A DNA stretch of 64,000 nt from a candidate division KSB1 bacterium (GTDB taxonomy: Bacteria > Zhuqueibacterota > Zhuqueibacteria > Thermofontimicrobiales > Thermofontimicrobiaceae): the NCBI GenBank assembly GCA_034506395.1, contig JAPDPQ010000020.1, positions 40,128-104,127 of the forward strand, read 5' to 3'. The position numbers and the translations under genes are program-made. Shown here in pieces: positions 18,529 to 27,038 of this stretch. Each line of letters starts with the position of its first letter. Position 1 is the first letter of the stretch. Under the pieces are notes generated by a model. That model worked only from the letters and a program-made list of their open reading frames with translations, was not told the DNA's origin and searched no databases.

Positions 18529-18924
18529 ATTGCAAGCTTTAATTATTTTTTTCAATCCGCCAGTTGGCGGAAAACGACCCAACAGATGAAATTCCAAATG
18601 ACAAAAAGCAAATTCCAAACAAATCTCAATAACAAAATTTCGAAATACAAATTATCGATTTGTCCCCAGGATTTACTCTTCTCTGGAATTGGTACATTTG
18701 GGATTTGAATTGATCACGCCATTCCCAAATTTCCAATGGCATCGTTCAATTGGAATTTAGAAATTGAATTTTGAAATTTATTTGAGATTTGGATTTTGCT
18801 TTTTGGGAATTTCAAGATATGCCTTGTAAAATTAAAATCCAATTTTGAAATTAACCTTGTATTTTTAAAGTTGGCCTTTCAGATTTACCTTGTATTTTTA
18901 AAACCCATCGTGGAGCGTTTCATT
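18529..18924. repeat. Right copy of the long direct repeat, before the six-hairpin enzyme gene
   Basis: No gene is seen in this 396-bp gap. A forward-type CCGCCAGTTGGCGG palindrome lies at 18557-18570 with a degenerate reverse CGGAT-family remnant (about 18551-18590). The 178-bp repeat shared with 17012-17190 runs from about 18725 to 18903. Confidence 0.75.
18821..18905. promoter_or_regulatory. Second set of three 33-bp-spaced direct repeats
   Basis: GCCTTGTAAAATTAAA (18821), ACCTTGTATTTTTAAAG (18854) and ACCTTGTATTTTTAAAA (18887) repeat the unit order and 33-bp spacing of the array at 17108. The unit that carries TAAAATTAAA comes first in both arrays, so one array is a copy of the other. 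It ends 20 bp before the start codon of the exported enzyme at 18925. Confidence 0.6.
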
Positions 18925-20178
18925 ATGAACCGAGTTTCCAAACTTTTCTCTGTTTTCCCAATCGTTTTCATATTCATTTTTCAATCCGCATTGGCTCAGA
19001 ACGAAACCGATCTCAAAAATCGCATCCTCCAGGCCATCAGCGACGGGGCAAATTACGCCTGCGACGTGCTGCTGGATGAAAACGGCAAGTCCCGCTGCGA
19101 TTACAATTGGCTTGACGGCACCTGGCACGATTATGAACCGCCCTGGCATACGGGGCAATTGATCTACGGCTTGCTGGAGGCGTATCAGGTCACCAGGAAT
19201 TCAAAATTTCTGGCGGCAGCGAGACGGGCTGGTGATTGGTGGATCGGGCTGGAAATTAAAGATCATCCGAAATTAAAGGGCATGGTGCGGGCGGTTCATG
19301 GCGATGGGATCGATTTTATCGTTTTCGCCACGGTCTCGGACGGGACTGCGGGACTGTTCAAATTGTATGAGGTCACAGGCGATCGAAAATATGCCGAGGT
19401 GCCAACCAGGGCAGGGGAATGGATGCTGCAAAATATGTACGTTCGGGATAAAGGCGTGTTTTATGACAGCATCGAGCCGATCACGGGCGAGGTAATGAAG
19501 GAAAATAGCCCATTCTGGCCCGAAAAAAAGCAGCAACAATTATATGATGTGGCTCGGCCGAATAATGAGGGTTCGTTGTTCAAAGACATGTATGAATTCA
19601 CCCAGAATGAAAAATATCGACAGGTGTTTATCGAGCTGTGCGAAAGCCTGGTGGAAAAACAGGGCGAAGAGGGGCTGTGGATGGACTTCATGCCGAATCA
19701 TAAAGAGGATGGCTCATTCCATCCTCGCTTCAATTTGTGGTATGCCGAATCGCTGCTGGATGGCTACGATCTCACAGGCGACAAACGCTATATCGAGGCA
19801 GCGAAAAAGACGGCTCAGTTCTACACCAAATTTCAAAAAGAGGATGGGACGATTTATTATCAAAATTATTTGAACGGCAAAAGTAACCAGAATTCGCCCT
19901 GCGGCTCAGCCGTGTCGTTTGCAGGGATCATCTGGCTGCGATTGATTCAGTATGGTGTTGGTGATGAGTTCAAAACGAATGTAGAGCGCTCGCTGAAGTG
20001 GGTGCTCAACAATCGCTTTGCCGCCGATCATCCCGATAAAAACCTGGCAGGGGGATTTTTCGAACTGCGCACCCGCAGCAAGGATGGCAAAATGTGGCTC
20101 ACGGTTCGGGATATTGCCACGGCGTTTGGGCTGCGGTTTTTGTGCGACTGTTATCGATGGCTGGGTGAGACAAAATAA
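18925..20178 (+). CDS. Exported six-hairpin (alpha/alpha)6-barrel glycosidase-like protein
   Basis: This 417-residue protein has a signal peptide ending near FQSALAQNE. ATG 18925 follows a GGAGCG ribosome site; the longer frame from 18796 would translate repeat DNA. The mature chain shows repeating helical hairpins with motifs such as WHTGQLIYGLLEAYQVT, RPNNEGSLFKDMYEF and NPRFNLWY-like PRFNLWYAESLLDGY, as in six-hairpin glycosidases and unsaturated-uronyl hydrolases. It is shorter than GH9 or GH15 enzymes and is not an obvious GH88 or GH105 member. The neighbours (GH20-like, GH105) suggest a role in trimming acidic oligosaccharides. Fold assignment is fairly firm; reaction and substrate are unknown. 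Confidence 0.8.
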   Translation: MNRVSKLFSVFPIVFIFIFQSALAQNETDLKNRILQAISDGANYACDVLLDENGKSRCDYNWLDGTWHDYEPPWHTGQLIYGLLEAYQVTRNSKFLAAARRAGDWWIGLEIKDHPKLKGMVRAVHGDGIDFIVFATVSDGTAGLFKLYEVTGDRKYAEVPTRAGEWMLQNMYVRDKGVFYDSIEPITGEVMKENSPFWPEKKQQQLYDVARPNNEGSLFKDMYEFTQNEKYRQVFIELCESLVEKQGEEGLWMDFMPNHKEDGSFHPRFNLWYAESLLDGYDLTGDKRYIEAAKKTAQFYTKFQKEDGTIYYQNYLNGKSNQNSPCGSAVSFAGIIWLRLIQYGVGDEFKTNVERSLKWVLNNRFAADHPDKNLAGGFFELRTRSKDGKMWLTVRDIATAFGLRFLCDCYRWLGETK

Positions 20179-20637
20179 AATTTCCCCACGGATGATAAAA
20201 CAGCCGCTGATGTTTTTACTTAGAAAGGAATCTGTGGTTGATTTAGTTTCGGCGGGGAAATGAAATAAGCCTTGATAGGGCTGATGGCTTTTGGTCATGT
20301 TTCCCCACGGATGATAAAACAATCGCTGATGTTATTACATTGGAGGGAATCTGTGATTGTTTTAGTTTCAGTGGGGAAATGGAAAAAAGCTTTGACAGGG
20401 TTGATGGCTTTTGGTCATGTTTCCCCACGGATGATAGAACAGCCGCTGATGTTTTTTCGAGTGTGAAATCTGTGGTAGTTCTATCATCAGCGGGAAATAT
20501 AAAAGTAATCTCAATCAATTTGAATTAATTTTGCTTGCATCGATTAAAAATCCTTGCGATCGTCGATAACCTTCCCAAGGGCATATCAAAAAAATATCTG
20601 TAGTTGTTTTATTATCTGTGGAGAAAGGAAGGCAATA
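20179..20637. repeat. Three tandem 119-120 bp repeats (CCCCACGGAT family)
   Basis: Units begin at about 20182, 20301 and 20421. Each starts with TTCCCCACGGATGATA and contains CCGCTGATGTT, then a partly complementary right arm ending near CAGYGGGGAAA, so each unit can fold back. The linkers (GATGGCTTTTGGTCATG) also repeat. Short frames open inside are repeat artefacts. A further partial arm lies at about 20595-20625, just before the next gene. Confidence 0.85.
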
Positions 20638-22386
20638 ATGAGACGATTAAAGCAGATATTTCTTTTCTTCATCATTTTGCGGACTCTCAAATTTAGCTTA
20701 CTACTGGCGCAATCACCGCTCGAAGTCGCCAAAAAGGTCGCCGATAAGGTGATGCGGGAATCCAGCTTTGAATTTGAATTGGTGCCCCAGGCGACGGTGC
20801 TGGGGATGCAGGTGATGGATTTCCAGCAGCAATTCGGCGAAGGGGTAATTGGGATCGGCTATGCCCTGAGCTTTATTTTGAGTGAAAAGGATAGCTCGGT
20901 GCTATTTGGCTTCAGTTGTGGCAATCCCGTTAAAATCTGGCTCAATGAGCAATTGATTTTTTCGCAGCGAAAGAGACCGCTGGTGGTTCCCAGAGAAATT
21001 GCCTACAACCGCTTTATTTTTCAGGATACGCTTCAATTCAAATTAAAAAAGGGGGCAAATAAAATTTTGATCAAAACAGTGAGAAAGAGCAAGCCCTGGA
21101 TTTTTTTCCTACGGGCTATTCAGTTCAATGGGGATGAAAATACAGCAGTGAAATTTTCGCTCGATCCCATTGCTCCGAAAATGGATCGCTCCAATTGGCT
21201 CTGCCTGGGAATTTTGCCAGGAGACGATCTGGATAATCCTCTGCCACCCGAGTCAGAATTCAAAAATTATTATTGGCATGAGGGACAACTTTTTTGTTGG
21301 TCGCTTCCCCGTGCGAATACGTTGCTTGAGTTAAAAATTAACCCAACCAATACCTTCAAGCGAGAGTCTTATCTGGATTGGCACTATGCCAATGGCGCCA
21401 TGATGCTGGGCCTTCTGGCGCTGGGCGATGCCACTGGCGAGAAAAAATACCTTGATTTTGTCCAGAAATATGTTGATTTTATCCTTGCGCATCAGGACTA
21501 TTTTCGCTGGCAATATGAGCATTATCATGCTTATCGGGGCAGCTATCATCGTCTGTTTCGGCGTAGCATGCTGGACGATGCAGGAGCGCCAGCCCTGCCA
21601 TTCCTTGAGTTATTTGATCGAACAAGAAATCCTGACTATTGGCGTGTGATCGAGCCGCTGGCGAATTATGTGCTGAACGAACAAGTTCGCTTAACGAATG
21701 GCACGTTTTGTCGTTCCGAGCCAGTGGCGTTAACGGTCTGGGCCGATGATCTGTTCATGAGCGTTCCGTTTCTGTTGCGAATGGGAAAAATCACAGGCCA
21801 GAGAGCTTATTTCGATGACGCCGCTCGCCAGATCGTCAATTTTTCGAAACTGCTATTCGATGAGCAAAAGCAGCTATTTTATCACGGCTGGTTCAGTGAG
21901 ACGAAGCGAAATTCTATCGCCTGCTGGGGTCGAGCCAACGGCTGGGCGATCTGGGCGACGAGCGAAGCACTGCTCTTTTTGCCAAAGGATCATCCCCACT
22001 ATCGAAAGATTCTTGATATTTATCGAAGGCATATCAAGGGATTGGCCAAAGTTCAGGACAAGAGTGGGATGTGGCATCAGGTGCTGGATCATCCAGAATC
22101 GTACGAGGAGAGCTCTTGCACGGCGATGTTTGTGTTGGGGATTGCCAGGGGAATTCACCAAGGCTGGCTCGACAAGAAGTACCAAGCTGCTGCGCTCAAG
22201 GGTTGGCAGGCGCTCTGCCAAAAAATTGCTGCGGATGGCACAGTACATGGTATCTGTCGGGGCACTGAGATCGGAAATGATCTGGCGTTCTATTTCAACC
22301 GAGCCACGTTCGATCATGATCCCAGGGGATTGGGGGCAGTGATCGTGGCAGCGGTGGAAATGGCAAGGATGATGCAATTAAAATGA
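20638..22386 (+). CDS. GH105 unsaturated rhamnogalacturonyl hydrolase-like enzyme with N-terminal beta module
   Basis: This 582-residue protein starts at ATG 20638 preceded by GAGAAAGGAAGG. The hydrophobic start (IFLFFIILRTLKFSLLLAQ) is a signal peptide or anchor. Residues of about 30-190 form a beta-rich module with GNPVKIWLNEQLIF and KKGANKILIK, which resembles the tail of the GH20-like protein at 14304. The C-terminal (alpha/alpha)6 barrel has GH105/GH88 signatures: LDWHYANGAMMLGLLAL, VWADDLFMSVPFL with the expected catalytic Asp (about 370), CWGRANGW and GMWHQVLD. These enzymes remove the 4,5-unsaturated uronic acid that lyases leave at non-reducing ends, feeding KduI and KduD. It lies between two sets of tandem repeats. 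Confidence 0.9.
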   Translation: MRRLKQIFLFFIILRTLKFSLLLAQSPLEVAKKVADKVMRESSFEFELVPQATVLGMQVMDFQQQFGEGVIGIGYALSFILSEKDSSVLFGFSCGNPVKIWLNEQLIFSQRKRPLVVPREIAYNRFIFQDTLQFKLKKGANKILIKTVRKSKPWIFFLRAIQFNGDENTAVKFSLDPIAPKMDRSNWLCLGILPGDDLDNPLPPESEFKNYYWHEGQLFCWSLPRANTLLELKINPTNTFKRESYLDWHYANGAMMLGLLALGDATGEKKYLDFVQKYVDFILAHQDYFRWQYEHYHAYRGSYHRLFRRSMLDDAGAPALPFLELFDRTRNPDYWRVIEPLANYVLNEQVRLTNGTFCRSEPVALTVWADDLFMSVPFLLRMGKITGQRAYFDDAARQIVNFSKLLFDEQKQLFYHGWFSETKRNSIACWGRANGWAIWATSEALLFLPKDHPHYRKILDIYRRHIKGLAKVQDKSGMWHQVLDHPESYEESSCTAMFVLGIARGIHQGWLDKKYQAAALKGWQALCQKIAADGTVHGICRGTEIGNDLAFYFNRATFDHDPRGLGAVIVAAVEMARMMQLK

Positions 22387-22867
22387 GGGATGGGATTTAT
22401 TTTCGAAAAATATTTTTTCCGACGGATAGAAACAACCCAACGGATTTTAATTCCCCACGGATGGTAGAACAACCGCTGATGTTTTATTAAAGAAATATCC
22501 GTGGCTGTTCTATCATCAGCGGGGAAAATTAAAAAGGGCTTTCTTGTGAAGGGTGAGAAGCCTGGCAAGAAATTGCCCACGGATGGTAGAACAACCGCTG
22601 ATGTTTTATTAAAGAAATATCTGTGGCTGTTCTATCATCAGCGGGGAAAATTGAAAAGGGCTTTCTTGTGAAAGGTGAGAAGCCTGGCAAGAATTTGCCC
22701 ACGGATGGTAGAACAACCGCTGATGTTTTATTAAAGAAATATCTGTGGTTGTTCTATCATCAGCGGGGAAATAGATTCTAAAATCCAAAATCGTTTTCAT
22801 CCGTTGGGTTGTTTTTATCCGTTGGAGAAAAAATCATCCAATCCAAAAGACAATTCCGAGGAAATTC
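22387..22867. repeat. Three tandem 122-bp repeats bracketed by an inverted CGGAT pair
   Basis: A reverse CGGAT-family copy lies at 22419-22445 and a forward copy at 22799-22825. Between them three nearly identical 122-bp units start at about 22451, 22573 and 22695. Each contains CCCCACGGATGGTAGAACA, CCGCTGATGTT and a right arm GTGGCTGTTCTATCATC that pairs with the left. The linker AAAAGGGCTTTCTTGTG also repeats. No gene is seen. Confidence 0.88.
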
Positions 22868-24106
22868 TTGATCCAAAAATCCCTCAACATCGTGACACTA
22901 TTGTTGCTCGTCAATTTTCTATCGAATCTCTATTGCGAGGATAAACATTTGAAGCGCATCGAAGGTCTGTTCTATCTCGACGCTGCGCCCATTGTGATCG
23001 AAATTGATGACGGGATAATTAGTCGCATCCTTCGGCCTGATAAATTGTCGGATAACTCAGCCGCCCAAATTTTCATCGCACCAGGTTTTATTGATAATCA
23101 GGTGAATGGCTATCTGGGCGTGGATTTTTCGGTGCCTGGTTTGACCGTCGAGGATGTGCGTCGGGCGACCCAGGCGCTCTGGAAGGTCGGGGTGACCACC
23201 TATTTGCCGACGCTTGTTACGAGTCCCCCAGAGCGGCTGAGCGAAAATTTGGCGGTCTTGGCGCAGGCGGCTCATGAACCAGATATTGCGCTCTCGGTGC
23301 CTGGCTTTCATCTGGAGGGGCCATTCATCTCGCCCGAGGATGGCTATCGTGGGGCGCACAACAAAGCCTGGGTGCGGCCGCCCAATTGGGAGGAATTTTT
23401 AAAACTAAATCAGGCGGCTAAGAATAAAATAATTCAAGTGACGCTGGCGCCAGAATTGGATGGGGCGATGGAGTTCATTCAGAACTGCACCGCTCAGGGC
23501 ATTGTGGTGGGGCTCGGTCATCACCATGCCTCGGCGGAGCAAATCAAACGGGCTACCGATCTGGGTGCGGCGATCTCGGTACATCTGGGCAATGGTTGCG
23601 CCAATTTCATCCATCGCCATGACAATCCCCTCTGGCCGCAACTGGCAGAGGATCGGCTCTGGGCCAGTATCATTGTGGACGGCTTCCATCTGCGGGCTGA
23701 GGAGGTAAAGACCTTTTTCCGTGCCAAAGGCGTGGAGCGGCTGATCTTGACATCGGATATGACGAAGCTGGCGGGCCTCCCTCCTGGCGAATATGTGTGG
23801 AACGAAATGACGGTGGTGATGACGCCCGAGGGCATGATCCAGTACCCCGCCCAGAACGTGCTGGCAGGCGCCTCGTTGCCCATTGGTAGGGGAATTTTCA
23901 ATATGATGAAATTTAGCCAATGCTCCCTGGCCGAGGCAATCCAGATGGCTACGACCAATCCTGCTCGGCTTTATCAATTGAACGATCGTGGTGAAATCAA
24001 AGTTGGCAAGCGGGCGGATCTGGTGCTGTTTTCGATAGGGGAGAGTGATTTGATCATTCATGAGACGATCTTGGCAGGCCGGGAAGTGAATCATCTGTTG
24101 AGATAA
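22868..24106 (+). CDS. Exported NagA-like amidohydrolase (N-acetylhexosamine deacetylase family)
   Basis: This 412-residue protein appears to start at TTG 22868 with GAGGAAA 5-6 nt upstream. A hydrophobic leader (IVTLLLLVNFLSNLYC) suggests export, whereas ordinary NagA is cytoplasmic. Amidohydrolase metal-site motifs are GFIDNQVNG, FHLEGPFIS (Glu about 148), GLGHHHAS, ISVHLGNG, DGFHL and LTSDMTK (Asp). The NagA HxFNAM loop is replaced by HLGNGCANF, so binding of a 6-phosphosugar is doubtful. Together with the GH20-like gene at 14304 it may deacetylate N-acetylhexosamine or an acetylated oligosaccharide outside the cytoplasm. If a later start were used the protein would be cytosolic, but the leader is convincing. 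Family is firm and substrate is open. Confidence 0.85.
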   Translation: MIQKSLNIVTLLLLVNFLSNLYCEDKHLKRIEGLFYLDAAPIVIEIDDGIISRILRPDKLSDNSAAQIFIAPGFIDNQVNGYLGVDFSVPGLTVEDVRRATQALWKVGVTTYLPTLVTSPPERLSENLAVLAQAAHEPDIALSVPGFHLEGPFISPEDGYRGAHNKAWVRPPNWEEFLKLNQAAKNKIIQVTLAPELDGAMEFIQNCTAQGIVVGLGHHHASAEQIKRATDLGAAISVHLGNGCANFIHRHDNPLWPQLAEDRLWASIIVDGFHLRAEEVKTFFRAKGVERLILTSDMTKLAGLPPGEYVWNEMTVVMTPEGMIQYPAQNVLAGASLPIGRGIFNMMKFSQCSLAEAIQMATTNPARLYQLNDRGEIKVGKRADLVLFSIGESDLIIHETILAGREVNHLLR

Positions 24107-24607
24107 TAAACTCCTGATCATCTAAAAAAATTAAACTTGCTACTCTAAATTGAGAGTTGTTGCTCAAAATAGATTATTCTATTTTGTTTGGAGTTTGTTC
24201 ATCGAAGAAAACAATTTTGGCATGGATTGGTTCGAAAAATCATGCAAATGCTTTTAATGAGAATGGGAACAGCCCAAGATTTATTGTCACGTTTCAATAG
24301 ATCAAATTTTCAATGCATTTCTTCATTGGCCGTTAGATGAAAGGATTGTGCAATTTTTAAATGAGATTTTCCTTGTGATGTTTTAATTGAGGACTTAACA
24401 TTTTTAGAAGATGATTTTTAGCATTAACAAAATCGTTCATTGAAATAAGTGAATTGAGGAGCTGAAAAAGAAATGGCTAAAAATTCACCTTGAGTATTTA
24501 AAATAAAGTGATTATATTTTTCCAAAAATTAGGATTAATGGACTTATGAGGCGAAAGCTTCATGTTATCGGTAAATTTCAAACAGCACTAATAGAAGGAG
24601 GGAACGA
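24107..24607. other. AT-rich gap with no recognised gene or repeat family
   Basis: This 501-bp stretch has small inverted repeats (CTCTAAATTGAGAG near 24145 and AAAATAG/CTATTTT near 24168) that may end transcription of the upstream gene. Near 24487 there is one degenerate match (CACCTTGAGTATTTAAA) to the 33-bp array units. The dispersed CGGAT and TCATTCC repeats are absent from here until about 36 kb. Confidence 0.5.
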
Positions 24608-25888
24608 ATGAGAACATTTTTAATGGTTGTCTACCTGAGCATTCTTGGTGCTTTGATATGTTGTTCCCCAGATATTGATGAGACGATCAAAGCCGAATAT
24701 CCCCTATCGCTGAAATTGCGAGCTGCAAATAATACAGACATATCGCGAGTCGACGAGGCTTTGATTGTAGAGATGGATGACCTAAAAACCAGAGCAAGCG
24801 ATTTTAATCCTCATGCATTTGTTATTTTCAGCCAAGGTGCTGAACTTCCCAGTCAGGCGATCGATAGGGACGCCGATGGGAATCCAGACCAGATCGCAGT
24901 CATAGCGGATTTCAAACCACGGGAGAACAAGACGCTGATGTTTCGCTATCATCCATCAGGCACTCGGCTGCGAGAGTACCCGAAGCGCACTCAGGCTGAA
25001 CTGTCGATCAAAGTGGGTGGTAGGTTTGTGAATCGCAAGTATGAGGGCGGAACATTTCAGAACGTCTCGCATTTGCGAGTCCCACCTGAGCACACTGATC
25101 ATTCTTTTTATATTCGTTACGAAGGGCCTGGCTGGGAGTCGGATAAAGTGGGCTATCGTTTTTATTTGGACTGGCGCAATGCCGTTGACATTTTTGGTAA
25201 GAAGGTGCCTAATATGGTGCTTCAGAATGTCGGATTAGATGGTTTTGAATCTTATCACCAGATGTCGGATTGGGGGGCTGATATATTCAAGGTAGGCGAA
25301 TCCTTGGGGCTGGGGTCAATCGCCAGCTGGTATCAGGGCAAGGCCAATCGCGTCGCCCAAACTGACAGTGTCACTTGTGCAATTTTAGCCAGTGGGCCTA
25401 TTTTTTCTCAAATTCGAACCAAATATTTCGGTTGGCAGGTGGGGCCTCAGAAGGTCAATTTGACCTCTGACCTTTCGATCTTTGCCGGTTCGCGGTTGAC
25501 GAAAACAGAGCTGAGGATCGATGGGGAGCTGGAAAATATTTGCACTGGATTGGCCAAGCATGAAAACACAATTTTTTTTAGCACCAAACCTGAGCGATCC
25601 GGCGAATGGGGCTATATAGGGCTCTGGGGAAAGCAAAGTCTGGCAAGCCAAGAAGATGAATTGGGTATTGCAGTGCTGTATCCTGGGGATCAATTGCTTC
25701 AGCTAACTGAAGACGATCTTAATCAGGTAGTGGTTTTGAAACCCGAAAATGGAAGGTTGAGCTACTATTTTCTGGCTGCTTGGGTTCAGGAGCCGAACGG
25801 GATCAAAACTCAACAAGCGTTTGTCGATTATTTGAATGCTACGGTGAAGAAATTGAATCAACCGATTATCCTTGATTGGGGTGACTGA
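24608..25888 (+). CDS. DUF4861-family lipoprotein
   Basis: This 426-residue protein has an AGGAGGGA ribosome site 6 nt before the ATG. The signal peptide ends in LGALICC, so it is probably a lipoprotein. The rest looks beta-rich and matches what I recall of DUF4861, with IDRDADGNPDQIAV, WESDKVGYRFYLDWRNAVDI and LGLGSIASWYQGK. Genes of this family usually lie next to kduI, kduD and pectate lyase or GH105 genes in FCB bacteria, as here. Its reaction is not established; a periplasmic role on unsaturated uronides is inferred. It opens the repeat-poor block that carries kduI and kduD. Confidence 0.8.
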   Translation: MRTFLMVVYLSILGALICCSPDIDETIKAEYPLSLKLRAANNTDISRVDEALIVEMDDLKTRASDFNPHAFVIFSQGAELPSQAIDRDADGNPDQIAVIADFKPRENKTLMFRYHPSGTRLREYPKRTQAELSIKVGGRFVNRKYEGGTFQNVSHLRVPPEHTDHSFYIRYEGPGWESDKVGYRFYLDWRNAVDIFGKKVPNMVLQNVGLDGFESYHQMSDWGADIFKVGESLGLGSIASWYQGKANRVAQTDSVTCAILASGPIFSQIRTKYFGWQVGPQKVNLTSDLSIFAGSRLTKTELRIDGELENICTGLAKHENTIFFSTKPERSGEWGYIGLWGKQSLASQEDELGIAVLYPGDQLLQLTEDDLNQVVVLKPENGRLSYYFLAAWVQEPNGIKTQQAFVDYLNATVKKLNQPIILDWGD

Positions 25889-25995
25889 TCGTAGCAGCCT
25901 AGCATCGAATTCAATTGCAGCAGAATTACGAACAGCATCACAATTAATGATGGAATTTTACTTGCCGTTCATCATTTTTATTTGCCAATAAAAAG

Positions 25996-26019
25996 TTTTA
26001 CCTTGCCAATAAGGTAAAA
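25996..26019. promoter_or_regulatory. Palindrome upstream of kduI, possible operator
   Basis: TTTTACCTT (25996-26004) and AAGGTAAAA (26011-26019) are perfect inverted repeats around GCCAAT. Nearby TTGCC words (about 25951, 25982 and 26003) hint at further binding sites. The palindrome is 71 bp before the kduI start, a plausible place for a repressor. No regulator gene is in this cluster. Confidence 0.5.
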
Positions 26020-26089
26020 TTTGCTATTATCAAAGTGAGATATCAACCTGTCAAAGGCGACTAAAATTTTTGAATTATGGAGAGAGCTG

Positions 26090-26920
26090 ATGGAGATACG
26101 TTACTTAGCCGACCCTGTTCGTTTTCAGCGGATGACGACACAGGAGATCCGAGAATCTTTTTTAGTGGAAACGCTTTTTCAGCCTGAGACGATTTACTTA
26201 CTTTATGTCGACGTAGATCGAGCGATTATCGGTTCAGCGGTTCCAGGAAAAAAGGCTTTGGAGTTATCAGTCATGAAAGAGCTGGGGACGGAATATTTTT
26301 GTGAGCGCCGCGAAATCGGGGTGCTGAATATCGGCGGGAAAGGTAAAATTTCGGTCGATGGTCAAAATTTTGAACTGGATGCGAGAGATGGACTTTATAT
26401 CGGCAAGGGTTCGAAAGCGATTCATTTTAGCAGCAATGATCCCGAGCATCCTGCTGCTTTTTATTTGCTGAGTTTCCCAGCCCACACGAGTTTTCCGACG
26501 CAACGGGCTAGAATAGCAGACGCTGAGGCCGTCCATCTGGGATCGTCGGAAGCTGCAAATCGGCGAACGATTTATAAATATATTCATCCGCGAGGCATCC
26601 CCAGTTGTCAAGTAGTGATGGGATTCACGGTATTAGAACCTGGCTCGGTGTGGAATACGATGCCCCCGCATACGCACGAGCGCCGGATGGAGGTTTATCT
26701 TTATTTTGATATGGCGCCAGATAGCAGGGTTTTTCATCTGATGGGCACTCCAAATGAGACGCGGCACATCGTGGTCGCCGATCGCCAAGCAGTAATTTCG
26801 CCCAGTTGGTCGATTCATTCAGGTGTTGGTACTGGCGCTTATACGTTCTGCTGGGGTATGGGCGGCGAAAACCAGACATTCGAAGATATGGATGGGATTG
26901 AAATTGGACAAATAAAGTGA
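26090..26920 (+). CDS. kduI: 5-keto-4-deoxyuronate isomerase
   Basis: This 276-residue protein resembles E. coli KduI from end to end. Near-identical blocks are ERREIGVLNIGG, NTMPPHTHERRMEVY and AVISPSWSIHSGVGT. The cupin zinc site is seen in HTHERRMEVY (about residue 195) plus the His of ETRHIV. It converts 5-keto-4-deoxyuronate, the open form of the unsaturated uronate released by GH105/GH88 enzymes, into 3-deoxy-D-glycero-2,5-hexodiulosonate in the cytoplasm. KduD follows 118 bp later. A GAGAGAG-like ribosome site precedes the ATG. This is the strongest evidence that the cluster handles lyase-type breakdown of pectin or similar uronates. Confidence 0.97.
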   Translation: MEIRYLADPVRFQRMTTQEIRESFLVETLFQPETIYLLYVDVDRAIIGSAVPGKKALELSVMKELGTEYFCERREIGVLNIGGKGKISVDGQNFELDARDGLYIGKGSKAIHFSSNDPEHPAAFYLLSFPAHTSFPTQRARIADAEAVHLGSSEAANRRTIYKYIHPRGIPSCQVVMGFTVLEPGSVWNTMPPHTHERRMEVYLYFDMAPDSRVFHLMGTPNETRHIVVADRQAVISPSWSIHSGVGTGAYTFCWGMGGENQTFEDMDGIEIGQIK

Positions 26921-27038
26921 CTTCATGCTGCTTTTAACAATTGGAAATGTGGTTTTCGATCCCGAAGGTTCTTTGCTTGCTCAATCAAATCCATTAGCGA
27001 AAAGTTCGAAGCCTAAAACGAATTCAGAGAGGGTGCTT

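Noticed and set aside
17108..18905. Regular repeats that might be a CRISPR array
   Set aside because: Only three units per array, no conserved-length unique spacers (the 14-bp gaps are too short) and no cas genes.
20272..20466. Short frames inside the 120-bp tandem repeats
   Set aside because: They repeat the same peptide because the DNA repeats, and have no start signals.
22451..22773. Tandem 122-bp units as a CRISPR or rRNA-type feature
   Set aside because: Units are nearly identical from end to end including linkers, and they fold back; there are no variable spacers.
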